Assembly: GCF_020509005.1 (NCBI RefSeq) | Contig: NC_063012.1 | Location: 9,052,001-9,116,000, forward strand | DNA length: 64,000 bases | Source of the DNA: Fulvia fulva | Lineage: Eukaryota > Ascomycota > Dothideomycetes > Mycosphaerellales > Mycosphaerellaceae | Direction of reading: 5' to 3' | Shown: one piece after another, positions 1-9,418 of the stretch | Layout: every line of letters starts with the position of its first letter | Numbering within the stretch: position 1 is the stretch's first letter | Translations under genes and position numbers: made by a program | The notes under the pieces: model-generated | What the model was told of the DNA's origin: nothing | The model's database searches: none | What the model saw: the letters and a program-made list of their open reading frames with translations, nothing else

Positions 1-179
1 TCACTTTCGTTTACCGTGCTTTTCGCCGTTGAGATATTTTTGACACAGTACGAGCAATTAACCATCGTTGTTGTGGCTTCATTCACACTACAGTACTTCG
101 CCCACAGACATACGAATCGGCAGGCCATCGAACAGTAAATTACAGTCGCTGCACAAAACTGCGAGCGCCGAAATACAGG

Positions 180-1565
180 ATGGCGGGCATAGACATTGGC
201 GGCTTCCATGCTGGTGTCGGTGGTGATGGAGCCGGCGTATCGGTCAATGGTCATGGCGTAGGCCTGGGTTGGAATGGCAATGATGACAATATTGAAGGTA
301 ACGGCGGAGCTGGTGTCTCGGTCAACGGCCATGGCGCTGGGTTTGGAGTCAATGGCATCGGAGACGATGTTGAAAACAATGCTGGCGTCGGCTGGAACGC
401 AGGATCTGACCATGGAGGGTATGTGGGCGAAAGCGCTGATGGCCAGGCTCGAGTCCCTGTCGGCGAAGGCAATCATGGTGGTGCTGCAGCTGGTCACGCC
501 GTTGCCATCGATGCTTCGGGCCATGGACGATTCAGTGCACAGCAGCCTGCCACGGCACCTCCAGCACCACTTGGCGGACATCAGCAAGCTTCTGACCAGG
601 GAGAAGCAGCAGTAGGAGTTGGTGCTGGAGCTGGTGTTGGGGTCGGTGCTAAGCAGCCTCTGGCTCCCCTCCCAAACCCTGGCGTTGGAGCGTCATGCAC
701 TGTGCTAGGAGGTCCAGCTCGCCTGTTGTACCTTCCACCTGGAGACGCTGGTCGTAAGCATGAACCCACCCCTGCAATTGACGCTACAACACCCAACGAA
801 GCGAGCGTCACGCCAGCGCCTACTGGAGCAGATCTAGCACCCAAGGACCAGCCCATCACAGCTTGGGCAAACACCTTCAACCCAGATTACTGCTACCTCT
901 CATTCAGCACTCTGTATGCAACTTCTTCAGGCGTCACCATCGGACCCACCTTCTCGAATGCACTCATCCCATTCAAGACATCAGAAATCTCGACGGTATG
1001 CGCAGCACAACCTACCGGCGCTGACGGGGGTAGAGGAGCAGCTACACAATTCAACCTTGCCGGTCTGTCCACCACCGGTGATGAAGACACCGGATGCTAC
1101 CATATCGTCGCTCCGCCTCGCATCGGCAAGTTCATCCCCAGCTGGGATAACGCCCTATACTGGAACGTCTCTTTCGAACAGCCACAGATCATCCTCCCCG
1201 AGGGAGCAGCAGACAGCCAGCCAGAGGACTGTGTGGTATGTGCCGCTCCTGCGTTCTCGCCGCCGGCCGGCACTGCATACCCAACTATGGTCAACGAGGG
1301 CTATCCAAAGAACTACTCACCTGCGACCGAGACCGCGCCACCGGGTTGGAGCGCTGCTAGCTTTGGGCAGTTCACTGCTACGAGGTCTGATCTTGCTTCT
1401 CCGACGATTACTGGGTCACCGACGTCACCTTTTGGCAGCATTGGAAGTAATGTTAGCACGAGTAGTGTTTCACAGTATACCGGAGCTGCTGCGCTTACAA
1501 CCGCGAGCAGCGGCCGAGTTGGAATGCTTGTTGGGCTGGTGTCACTACTGTTGGCTTTGGTTTGA
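180..1565 (+). CDS. Gly-rich, probably GPI-anchored surface protein, function unknown
   Basis: A 461-residue single-exon protein. The first ~90 residues are Gly/Asn/Val-rich, with an imperfect repeat GAGVSVNGHG at residues 17-26 and 43-52. A Pro/Ala/Gly linker follows, then a central domain (~residues 225-375) with scattered cysteines and aromatics (NPDYCYLSF, DTGCYHI, EDCVVC). The C-terminus is Ser/Thr-rich and ends in a hydrophobic tail (VGMLVGLVSLLLALV), the layout of a GPI-attachment signal. The ATG at 180 is the first in-frame ATG after a stop at 30-32. No N-terminal signal peptide is visible, which is odd for a GPI protein, so an upstream exon outside the window or an unconventional route is possible. 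I do not recognise the family. Confidence 0.75.
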   Translation: MAGIDIGGFHAGVGGDGAGVSVNGHGVGLGWNGNDDNIEGNGGAGVSVNGHGAGFGVNGIGDDVENNAGVGWNAGSDHGGYVGESADGQARVPVGEGNHGGAAAGHAVAIDASGHGRFSAQQPATAPPAPLGGHQQASDQGEAAVGVGAGAGVGVGAKQPLAPLPNPGVGASCTVLGGPARLLYLPPGDAGRKHEPTPAIDATTPNEASVTPAPTGADLAPKDQPITAWANTFNPDYCYLSFSTLYATSSGVTIGPTFSNALIPFKTSEISTVCAAQPTGADGGRGAATQFNLAGLSTTGDEDTGCYHIVAPPRIGKFIPSWDNALYWNVSFEQPQIILPEGAADSQPEDCVVCAAPAFSPPAGTAYPTMVNEGYPKNYSPATETAPPGWSAASFGQFTATRSDLASPTITGSPTSPFGSIGSNVSTSSVSQYTGAAALTTASSGRVGMLVGLVSLLLALV

Positions 1566-2406
1566 GCGACGAAGCTGGCTTCAGCACAGGATCTGCCGGA
1601 TGCAATGATACCATGGAGTTTACGGCGTTGACGGCTTGTCGCTTTGTGGCTCTGGATAGCTACTATAGATGTTCATAATGTGTACAGTCAGGAAGAAATT
1701 GCATCGAAACATGCCGTGGTTCGAAGTGTGAACAATGGCGTTCTTTGCGTCTTTGTGCTGGCGTCCAAGCACTTTGTCCCAGTCACAGCGGGACTTTCGT
1801 GGGAATATTCGCTTCCCGTACCATATTTGCCAGTGTATGCTTGTTGCAAATGTAATGTCTGAGGTCGAGATGAAGTGCTTTGTGCTGGTGAGACGTTATG
1901 GATGCTGGCTCAGACCATAAAGAACGCTAGTGTACTTTGGTGCTCATTGAGGTATAGGCCTCGACACCTCGTGTTTGTCAACTAATCTCATCGGTCTCAA
2001 CTGCTCTTTCACGTCCAACACTCTTTCACGTTCATACCCTATATGTGATGCTACCGTTACCAAGACATCCACAGTATATAAAGCAACCATTCTCGTCCCT
2101 CGGACACCGGTCTCCGCAGTCCTAGGACCACCACTGCACCCCACGAGACGAAGATGCTCATCCAACCACGACTTTGAGATGTCGGGTCGGTCTGGACAGC
2201 ATTAGGACCTATGTATCCGTCTATGAGCACCTGGATGAAATGGCATAGGGCATCATCACGCAACGAAGTCGCACAACTTCTCAACAATCGCAAAGTAAGA
2301 GATGCCATACCTCAGGCGGGTGTAAGATGCGTTTGCCTTTAACATCACCATGACCGAATGTCGTCAGTCGTGATCTGGGTACACGGCTGGCGAATGGGGG
2401 ATACAG

Positions 2407-2454
2407 CTTTACGGTCGCTGTGCTTTACAATCGCTGTGCTTTACGGTCGCTGTG
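2407..2454. repeat. three tandem copies of a 16-bp unit
   Basis: CTTTACGGTCGCTGTG is repeated at 2407, 2423 and 2439. The middle copy differs at two adjacent positions (AA for GG). It lies in intergenic DNA and no function is apparent. Confidence 0.9.
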
Positions 2455-3014
2455 CTGTAGTTCGTGGAATGAGCAGGACGACCATGACTGGTACGAGGTC
2501 ATCTCCAGGATGTTGATCTTGCGGCGAGGCAGACATTCTGACACCTTGGCTCTTCTTGTCCACTCTACAAGAGGTCATCGTGCGGTCGTCCTCTGAGGCC
2601 CAGCGCGAGGACAGCAGTCCGCTCGTGTTCGAGTGCGTACGTCCAGGCCACTAGTCGTCGCATAAAACGACCATGGTAATGCTGGTGACGCTTTAAAATC
2701 CTTCGCGATGGCTGTATCACCTCGAAGTAGTGATTCCGAACGCGATCATCTCTAACGCTGCTCTGGAACATACTAATGGATATTTAGAGAGTCAACAGGT
2801 CCAGTGCGGGTTGGAAATAGACAATGAACTCGGATTGCCTGTATAGCGCGAGGACTTGAACATAACGAGCAGACTGACGTTTCGCAGCTGCTTAACGAAT
2901 GGCACGATCTATAACACTGGACTACTCTTATAATACAACAAGGCGCGCCCATTCTACTGCGAGTCGACGCGTTGAGCAGAGAAGTGAACAGACTGGAAAA
3001 CAAGGCCGTGGGGC

Positions 3015-3064
3015 ATTCACATGTGCAAGATCCGAAGTGCTGCCGGGCTTTCTTTGCTAGCGCG
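3015..3064 (+). promoter_or_regulatory. conserved promoter blocks shared with the downstream paralogue
   Basis: ATTCACATGTGC at 3015-3026 and TAGCGCG at 3058-3064 recur as exact matches at 6582-6593 and 6623-6629 upstream of the paralogue at 6788. Block spacing is 43 versus 41 bp, and distance from the second block to the ATG is 154 versus 165 bp. The sequence between the blocks is not conserved, which suggests retained binding sites or core-promoter elements rather than simple recent duplication. Function is inferred. Confidence 0.5.
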
Positions 3065-3211
3065 ATTTGCACACAACACATTCTCTTTATAAGCCCGCCG
3101 TGTGACTTCGAAATTACCACCACACCAACAACATCATTGTTTGACATTGTCCACACATTCTTGTTCGGCTACACCACAACTTCTCCTCATTTCCACCACA
3201 CCACTCCCACC

Positions 3212-5842
3212 ATGCACTGCCCTCTACGCGACATCGCCCGGAGCATCGGCAGATTCCTCATTGCTGGCGCGACAAATTACACGACCGAACGCTCCCTCGA
3301 GAAGCAGCGCCTCGCGCAATCACTCGAACTACCTCACATCGACATCATCGGCACAGCTACTGCTCAGCGTGCCGGCGATCTCCAGGAACCTCTCGCAAGC
3401 GCCGTGCCACCAAGCGCCGAGATCTTCACTTACTCGAACGCACCGACAGCTCAACTTGCGACACAATACCCTGCGTACAACGGCACCTTCTGGTCAGGCA
3501 ACACCATCAGCCATGACAGAAGCGACAGCTTGATCGTGCCGAGCTGGGCTGTTGTGACATGCTTCGCCATCGGCTCCATTCTGTGGTTCGCCGCGATTGC
3601 CTTGTCCGTCGCCTACAAGACACAATTAGCTAGAGCTCATAGGCAATTGGCAGCGGCTGAAGCACGAGCTGCATCGGCAGAGGTGCGACTCGTGAAGGAA
3701 CAGACAAGCAACACTCGAGCGCGAAAGCACCTCGATTCCGTCAAAAATAACCTCGTTGGCATCCAGAACAGTCTCGGTTCCGTGGAGAAGAAGCTAGCAT
3801 CCACTGAGGGGGCCTTTGATGAGGTCGTGGCACAGTACGGCGTGGCTGTGACTCAGTTGAGCGACGTCAACCACAGGATTAAGAACCTGAAGCGCACCGC
3901 AGGTGTACTTAGCCAAGAGTCCATCAACGCAAATGCGAAGAGTGCCGCGCTCACGGAACAATTGAGCGCAGTCAACGAGGAGAGACAAAACGACGCCAAG
4001 AAGTTCGAACGCAGCCGAAAGCAGCTGGAAGCCCGTCTGGCTCAAGTCAAGTCTGGAAACTCGAGCCTCCGCCAGAAGATCAAGAACATCACAGCCAAAG
4101 CGACGACCACGGCCTCGAAGAAGGAGCGACGGCTGAAGACAGTGAAGATTGCTCTTCAGGAAGTCGAAAGTACTCTAGGACGACGAACAGCTGCGTTGCG
4201 CAAGCTGAGATCTCAGTGCCTTCACTTGGAAGATGCCCACAGACTATCAGTGGCGAGGCTCAGAGAGGCTGAAGCCGAGAGTCGTGAAGTACACTCGAAG
4301 GTCTTGAGAGAACAGAAGAAGGATGCTGATATCATTCTCGCAAGAGCCCAAGCGACATCGGCAGAATTGATCGATAATGTGGAAACGTTAGTCAAAGCCG
4401 CATTGAGCGACAACAAGAGACTGAAGTTCCGCAACGCGATCTTGATGCAAGACAAGTCTGGAATGATTGCCGAGATCGAAAGCTGGAAGGGGGTACAGGC
4501 GAAGACCATCCAAGCACAGAAGCTCACCATCGCCGATGCTGAGAAGACGGTCGCTGTCCACAAGGACGAGATCTCGATGCTTAATTCTGCGAACGGGCTT
4601 CTCTACGAGACGCTGACGATGTTGGCAGCACAGCAGACATACTTCATGTCCGAGATCGATGACTTGAAGCAGAAGTGTACTTCGTTGAAGGAGCGCATCA
4701 ACGAGCTCGGACAGAAAGAAAACTCATTACGTGAGAAGCTCAAGGAAGCCGAGCAACAAGTTTGCCACTTCAAGGATGACCTTCAGGCGGCCAGAACCCA
4801 GATCAAAGCCAGCGAAACAGAGCTGGCGGACCTGGAGAGCGCACATGAAGAGCAGCTCGCAGAGGCCAAAGACAGCTTGGAGGCTTTTGAAGTGAAGCAC
4901 AATGAGGCTGTCAGTGAGCATGAAGCATCTGTTCGCCAGCTCAAGGTGTCGCTAGAGTATCAGGACCAGGAGATCAAGGGTCTCAGAGAGACCAGCGAGA
5001 GTGAGAAAGCGACACTGCAGAAAGTGGAGGCCGAGATACGGGAGGCCAACGCCAGAGTTGAACAGGCGCAGTCGCGCGCTGATGCACTGGAGCAAGATAA
5101 TGCTTTACTTCAAGCGCAGCTCTCTTCGAAGCCCACAGGATCTGTGTGGCACCCAGTCGAGGCCAAGGCCGAGCGATTGGGAGCAGAGTACAGGAACATT
5201 GGGTCGTTCGAGACATCACGGCAGACACTACATTCTACTCACGGCAATGACGTCTCCGCTTTGCGAGAGACAGCCGACGATAGAAAGAGCTACTGCCAAC
5301 CGGCACAGCCCATGACGACAGAACCCCCAGGAACGGGCGCTCAAGCGATCTCATCAATCACACCAGCTGGTGCGGGCTCGACTTGGAATCCCAAGGCCAG
5401 ACCCTTCGAGTTCCCAGGCAAAGTTGACTCGATCAGCCCGAACCATCCGAACGTACAACCTTTACCCATTGCAGGCGTCGAATCGCGTGGAGAGGCTGAC
5501 TCGGATACGGAAGAATTGACGATTGGGCCGAACGATGAGCCGCAAGGAAAGAAGAAGCGGAAGCAGAGAGGCAAGAAGAGAAAGGATGGAGTCGATGGAG
5601 GGAAGTTTCGATCAGACTGGCGCAAGCGCCAATCGACTATTGACGGTGCGTGGTATCGTAAGAAAGAAGTCGATAACGGTGACACGATGTACTGCTGGCA
5701 CGACCCACGGTGCTTGGCCCATCAGGGCACAAATGGCACCTGCACGGGCGAGGATCCGCACACCAGAGGAGATCGAATCCGGGCAGGCGTGCCAAGGATG
5801 CCTGCGCATGGCTTACCGATTGGGACATGCTGGTGCCATTGA
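3212..5842 (+). CDS. membrane-anchored long coiled-coil protein, paralogue A of a tandem pair
   Basis: An 876-residue protein from the ATG at 3212, which sits in a good context (CCCACCATG). The open frame extends upstream but has no ATG there. Residues 1-105 form a hydrophilic N-terminal part containing LQEPLASAV. A transmembrane helix lies at about 108-134 (VVTCFAIGSILWFAAIALSV). A nearly continuous charged coiled coil runs over about 137-640 (heptad-like, rich in E/K/Q/L/A), followed by a Pro/Ser linker and a Lys/Arg cluster near 780-797. The C-terminal module at about 803-843 contains W, NGD, CW, PRC and H in fixed order. The next gene shares the LQEPLASAV motif, the membrane helix and the C-terminal module. 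It could be an organelle tether or a membrane scaffold. No named family is recognised. Confidence 0.85.
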   Translation: MHCPLRDIARSIGRFLIAGATNYTTERSLEKQRLAQSLELPHIDIIGTATAQRAGDLQEPLASAVPPSAEIFTYSNAPTAQLATQYPAYNGTFWSGNTISHDRSDSLIVPSWAVVTCFAIGSILWFAAIALSVAYKTQLARAHRQLAAAEARAASAEVRLVKEQTSNTRARKHLDSVKNNLVGIQNSLGSVEKKLASTEGAFDEVVAQYGVAVTQLSDVNHRIKNLKRTAGVLSQESINANAKSAALTEQLSAVNEERQNDAKKFERSRKQLEARLAQVKSGNSSLRQKIKNITAKATTTASKKERRLKTVKIALQEVESTLGRRTAALRKLRSQCLHLEDAHRLSVARLREAEAESREVHSKVLREQKKDADIILARAQATSAELIDNVETLVKAALSDNKRLKFRNAILMQDKSGMIAEIESWKGVQAKTIQAQKLTIADAEKTVAVHKDEISMLNSANGLLYETLTMLAAQQTYFMSEIDDLKQKCTSLKERINELGQKENSLREKLKEAEQQVCHFKDDLQAARTQIKASETELADLESAHEEQLAEAKDSLEAFEVKHNEAVSEHEASVRQLKVSLEYQDQEIKGLRETSESEKATLQKVEAEIREANARVEQAQSRADALEQDNALLQAQLSSKPTGSVWHPVEAKAERLGAEYRNIGSFETSRQTLHSTHGNDVSALRETADDRKSYCQPAQPMTTEPPGTGAQAISSITPAGAGSTWNPKARPFEFPGKVDSISPNHPNVQPLPIAGVESRGEADSDTEELTIGPNDEPQGKKKRKQRGKKRKDGVDGGKFRSDWRKRQSTIDGAWYRKKEVDNGDTMYCWHDPRCLAHQGTNGTCTGEDPHTRGDRIRAGVPRMPAHGLPIGTCWCH

Positions 5843-6245
5843 TGGGCGCAATTGGCCAAAGCTTCGGCCCTTGAGCATCAGTGGCTGAGAGAGAACGAAT
5901 TCTGTCCTTTGGATGAGAAGCTTCTCAATCGGTGCTGGTGCGAAAGAAGTCAGAGTTTGGTCTATGGACCGTTGTCTAATGCTCATATGTAGAATAGCCA
6001 TTCCACTGGGAATGAGAGGTTGAACAATCAGTCATGACACACAGATGCAGGCCCTTTGGAAACGGTACCCACGTCTTATGATTAAGCGTAACGACCGACG
6101 AGCGCTAGCCATCCACCGTAGCGACGTGTGAGCTTGCGAACACTCGAGCGTAGGTGGTGGCGTCAGCGAGGAGGGAGTGGAGCTCTATCACCAGCCCTCA
6201 ACTAGCCTTGGCGCCCGCTCTGATTGGTCAACTTTCAAGTTTTAG

Positions 6246-6257
6246 GGTCACGTGACC
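6246..6257. promoter_or_regulatory. GGTCACGTGACC palindrome (bHLH-type E-box core)
   Basis: A perfect 12-bp palindrome centred on CACGTG, the core bound by fungal bHLH factors such as Cbf1/Pho4-type proteins. It lies 531 bp upstream of the ATG at 6788. Whether it is used is unknown. Confidence 0.35.
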
Positions 6258-6581
6258 TACCGCACTGTGCCTGTTGGCGAACTCGCCAACATATACTCGT
6301 CGCTAACGCCTATGTCGTCGTATAATAAGCACTGTACGTCGGGTAGCGGTAGCGTGGATCGCACGCTACTTTGCAGTCTAGAAGGGTTGGTAGAGAGCTC
6401 CACTCCGCTACGCTTACCTTTGGAGGTTCACAACCGCCAACAGCACATTTTATGTGTTCCGCTTTCAACGATCGATGGCGCCGCTGCATGGCAGATCTTG
6501 TGTGACAGCATCTATAAACCCAGAATAGTGAATCTTGTTGCGCCGAACCTTATGCAGGAGTCGTGGTGAATGGTTTGTCGA

Positions 6582-6629
6582 ATTCACATGTGCGAGTGTC
6601 GGAAGGTTTCAGAATTCTCCGTTAGCGCG
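6582..6629 (+). promoter_or_regulatory. conserved promoter blocks, second copy
   Basis: ATTCACATGTGC (6582-6593) and TAGCGCG (6623-6629) match the two blocks upstream of the gene at 3212 in sequence, order and near-identical spacing. Co-regulation of the two paralogues is inferred. Confidence 0.5.
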
Positions 6630-6787
6630 CCCCACCCAAAACGTCTTCTGTTTGCCTCACGCGCAACTCAGACTCCAAGCTTCTCCCTCCATACCACCAC
6701 ACTCCAAAAAAATTCAACATCGCCGACAACCACCTCGACTGCTCCTTCTTCCCACTTTCTTCTGTGTCGCACGACACACCCGCGAGC

Positions 6788-9418
6788 ATGGCGGATCGCG
6801 TTCTGCTGCTACTGGGCGTCGCGGCAGTCACCATCGCCGTCGGCTATGGCCTACACAAGCGCTTTTCTGGAGATATCGTCGATTTGTGGCACGCATACCA
6901 CCATGGTAAAGAGCTTACCGTCTCGACACCCAAGTCGTCCCCTCAGCCACTACAGGAGCCGTTGGCAAGCGCGGTATCACGTACCGCGAACATCACATTC
7001 TCGAGCGCCGCGCCACCGTCAACACCTTCACACTCGATGATGTTTCTGGCGCAAGACTACGGCCTTCCACTTGGCAGTGGCACAAGCCACAGCATTGGAA
7101 GTAACAACCTGATCATCCCCGCCGAGGTCGTTCTGATCCTCGCTGCACTCGGCATCGCCTTGAGCTTTATGGTGACGCTATTGCTCGGCGTAGCCAACGC
7201 GCGAGTCGAGGCTGCTGAGCGCAGGGCAGAACAGGCAGAGAGTCGAGCCCAGGATCTCGAGGATGAAGTACCTGACGCGCTCGAGATGATCGCGACCATC
7301 ATTTATGACTCGACCATGATGGCGCGCCAGTATGAGGCCAGTCTGGTGATGCTCAATGATCTCAAGCCCGAATCGACAGGCTCGCCTGCTGACGATCTCG
7401 ATATCAAGGAGATCTCAGCTACCGACGCCACTGCCAGTATTGATGATCTGAAGCCCATCACCAAAGCCGATTTCAGAGCAGATCGCGAAGCGCAGCCAAC
7501 TGCACGACACATCATTCATGTCAAGGGCATTCCAATGGACGTCACGGAGACCATGCTTGTGGAGTGCCTCGAAGAGGTGGCCGGTACAATCTCACGTCGC
7601 TTGATCGTGCAACCGAAGCACGGTTTGGACGAGTACGGGGCCGTTGTCTACTTCGAGAAGGCCGAAAGCTACTTGAAGGCTACGAAGATGAAGGGAGTGT
7701 TCCGCGTTGAGGCTCTGCGTTGGAAGGTTGAACAAGATGTGCAGATCGGAGGACATACAGCATCAGCTGAACTCAAGTTGGCGTCCAGCAGCAGCGGCAA
7801 CATCCAGGACAAGCGCCAGGAAAACTATACCACCAACGAAGTGCGAATCCTCGACCAAGTGGAAACATCCTCACAAACCGAGTCGCAAATACCCGCCACT
7901 TCACCAGTCCCAGACAGCAAAATCACTCCCGTGGATGACACAGGCTCGGTGGACGCCGCACCATCCTCGCCTATCAGCCTTCCTGCCAACAACCATGAGG
8001 ACATCGAACACGAGAACGGCTTTGTGGCGGAGACCGCTGCTGAGAAGATGAACGAGGAGGAAGATGAGGAGGAAGGCCAGTTGGACGATGAGGACGACAA
8101 GGATGATGAGAATGAGGAAGACGAGGACGATAATCCTTCAGTCATGGCAGCCGACAAGTACTGCAAGGCCGAGAACCTCCGATTCGATCGCGACACTGTC
8201 GTTGAGCCCAAGACGGCAGAGGAAGAAGTTGCAATTGACGCCGGAAGCAATGCTTTGACCGCTTTGTTGAGAGCGCGTCGACGATCAAGGCATAACACCA
8301 AAGAGGAGCTTGCAGAGTCAGCTGCAGAGCAAGAGTCGGTCGAGAAGGTGGCAGCTGGTCTTTTGGATGCGTCCAAGGGAAATGAGGATGGTGACAGTGA
8401 GGAGAAGGTGCAACAAGCCACCGCACCAAGCACTCCCTCTACGGAGGTCCAGCCCGCTGCGAAGGCGCCTGAGACGACGAATGAGTCTGGTGCTGGACTT
8501 GACGCAGCAACGAGCGCCAACAGCGTATTGCCAGATGGGGTTGAGACCTCGACCGACGTGCAACTTCCAGCACTCCTTCAAGAGACTGGTGATGAGGTCC
8601 GGCCTGAGACGCAACGCGCACTTGCAACAAACCCGGCCAAGCCTACGGAGACTCTTACATCTCGGCAGGACGAGGCACCAGCATCGACTCGAGCCAGCAG
8701 CTTGAAGCACTCGGGCGGTGCGACGGCTTTCGTGCCACGCTCAGCTACGCAATCGTATACATCTCCACTCGTAGCACCCAGCAGTGGACTTGGGGCAGCT
8801 GAGCAGAACCCTCGGCAAATCGACACTACTCAACCTCAGCGCGAAACCCCAAGGCCAAGCACAGGTATCTTTGCGTCGAATTTCGCTAATCTTCCTGGTA
8901 TTGATACTTCGGAAACAGTGCCGGCGACGACGAACGACGACTTCCAACCGCCTGCCGGCATGCATGATCCGAAAGCAGTGCCAGCAACGTCGAACACCCA
9001 TTTCCACCCACATGCTGGCACGCATACCCCGATAGCAGTATCGGCAGCGGCGGATATCATCACCCGCACGAATACTGGTATACATGCCCCAAAGGCAGAG
9101 CCAACAGCGTCGAGTACCAGTATCCCGGTACCAGATACCTCAGTGCCTCAGTCAAGCCGCCGCCATCAAATCGCTAAGGGCCCGAAGTCTTACAACCATA
9201 CCACCAATCAAGGATCTTCAACATCCGGTACGAATCATGGCCGTCGGCGCAAAACATCTCAGTGGTCAAAGAAGTCGTTCAGGGGTACGGAGTATTGGCA
9301 GCACAATCATAATGGTGACATCTGCTGGGTCAAGGAACCGCGTTGCCGAGTACACGACCAGACCAGAACGTCGACTAAGCCTCCTTGCAGTCCTCCTCCA
9401 GGCTTTCCAGGCTTCTGA
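6788..9418 (+). CDS. membrane-anchored RRM-like protein with acidic tract, paralogue B of the tandem pair
   Basis: An 876-residue protein from the ATG at 6788 (GCGAGCATGG); an in-frame GTG lies 24 bp earlier. There is a hydrophobic N-terminus (residues 5-22), the LQEPLASAV motif near 55-63, and a strong transmembrane helix at about 110-135 followed by a short Ala/Glu/Arg helix. An RRM-like domain occupies about 240-315, with IHVKGIP as the RNP2-like strand and YGAVVYF as the RNP1-like strand. A run of about 30 Asp/Glu lies near 420-450, followed by a long Ser/Thr/Pro/Ala disordered region with four 20-residue repeats (704-783). The C-terminal module (about 820-857) has W, NGD, CW, PRC, H as in paralogue A. 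RNA binding at a membrane is a reasonable inference. The RRM call rests on pattern, not on a search. Confidence 0.85.
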   Translation: MADRVLLLLGVAAVTIAVGYGLHKRFSGDIVDLWHAYHHGKELTVSTPKSSPQPLQEPLASAVSRTANITFSSAAPPSTPSHSMMFLAQDYGLPLGSGTSHSIGSNNLIIPAEVVLILAALGIALSFMVTLLLGVANARVEAAERRAEQAESRAQDLEDEVPDALEMIATIIYDSTMMARQYEASLVMLNDLKPESTGSPADDLDIKEISATDATASIDDLKPITKADFRADREAQPTARHIIHVKGIPMDVTETMLVECLEEVAGTISRRLIVQPKHGLDEYGAVVYFEKAESYLKATKMKGVFRVEALRWKVEQDVQIGGHTASAELKLASSSSGNIQDKRQENYTTNEVRILDQVETSSQTESQIPATSPVPDSKITPVDDTGSVDAAPSSPISLPANNHEDIEHENGFVAETAAEKMNEEEDEEEGQLDDEDDKDDENEEDEDDNPSVMAADKYCKAENLRFDRDTVVEPKTAEEEVAIDAGSNALTALLRARRRSRHNTKEELAESAAEQESVEKVAAGLLDASKGNEDGDSEEKVQQATAPSTPSTEVQPAAKAPETTNESGAGLDAATSANSVLPDGVETSTDVQLPALLQETGDEVRPETQRALATNPAKPTETLTSRQDEAPASTRASSLKHSGGATAFVPRSATQSYTSPLVAPSSGLGAAEQNPRQIDTTQPQRETPRPSTGIFASNFANLPGIDTSETVPATTNDDFQPPAGMHDPKAVPATSNTHFHPHAGTHTPIAVSAAADIITRTNTGIHAPKAEPTASSTSIPVPDTSVPQSSRRHQIAKGPKSYNHTTNQGSSTSGTNHGRRRKTSQWSKKSFRGTEYWQHNHNGDICWVKEPRCRVHDQTRTSTKPPCSPPPGFPGF
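8897..9136 (+). repeat. four 60-bp in-frame tandem repeats in the RRM-like protein
   Basis: Units start at 8897, 8957, 9017 and 9077, each encoding 20 residues of the type G-(I/M/T)-x-x-P-x-A-V-P-A-T-S-N-T-x-F. Copies are diverged (the second is closest to consensus), so the array is old. It lies in a disordered Pro/Thr/Ser-rich stretch. Confidence 0.85.

Larger units (their letters stand above)
1566..3211. other. intergenic region, 3' end of first gene and promoter of the 3212 gene
   Basis: No convincing coding region on either strand. Short open frames here lack homology-like composition and splice partners. The interval holds a 48-bp tandem repeat (2407-2454) and, near its right end, the conserved promoter blocks of the next gene (3015-3064) plus a TATA-like TTTATAAG near 3085. 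Confidence 0.6.
5843..6787. other. intergenic region between the two paralogues
   Basis: No coding region is supported. It contains a 12-bp perfect palindrome with a CACGTG core (6246-6257) and the second copy of the conserved promoter blocks (6582-6629), followed by a CA/CT-rich leader up to the ATG at 6788. Confidence 0.6.

Noticed and set aside
2972..3211. N-terminal extension of the coiled-coil gene
   Set aside because: It begins with TTG, contains the promoter blocks and a TATA-like element; the first ATG at 3212 is well placed.
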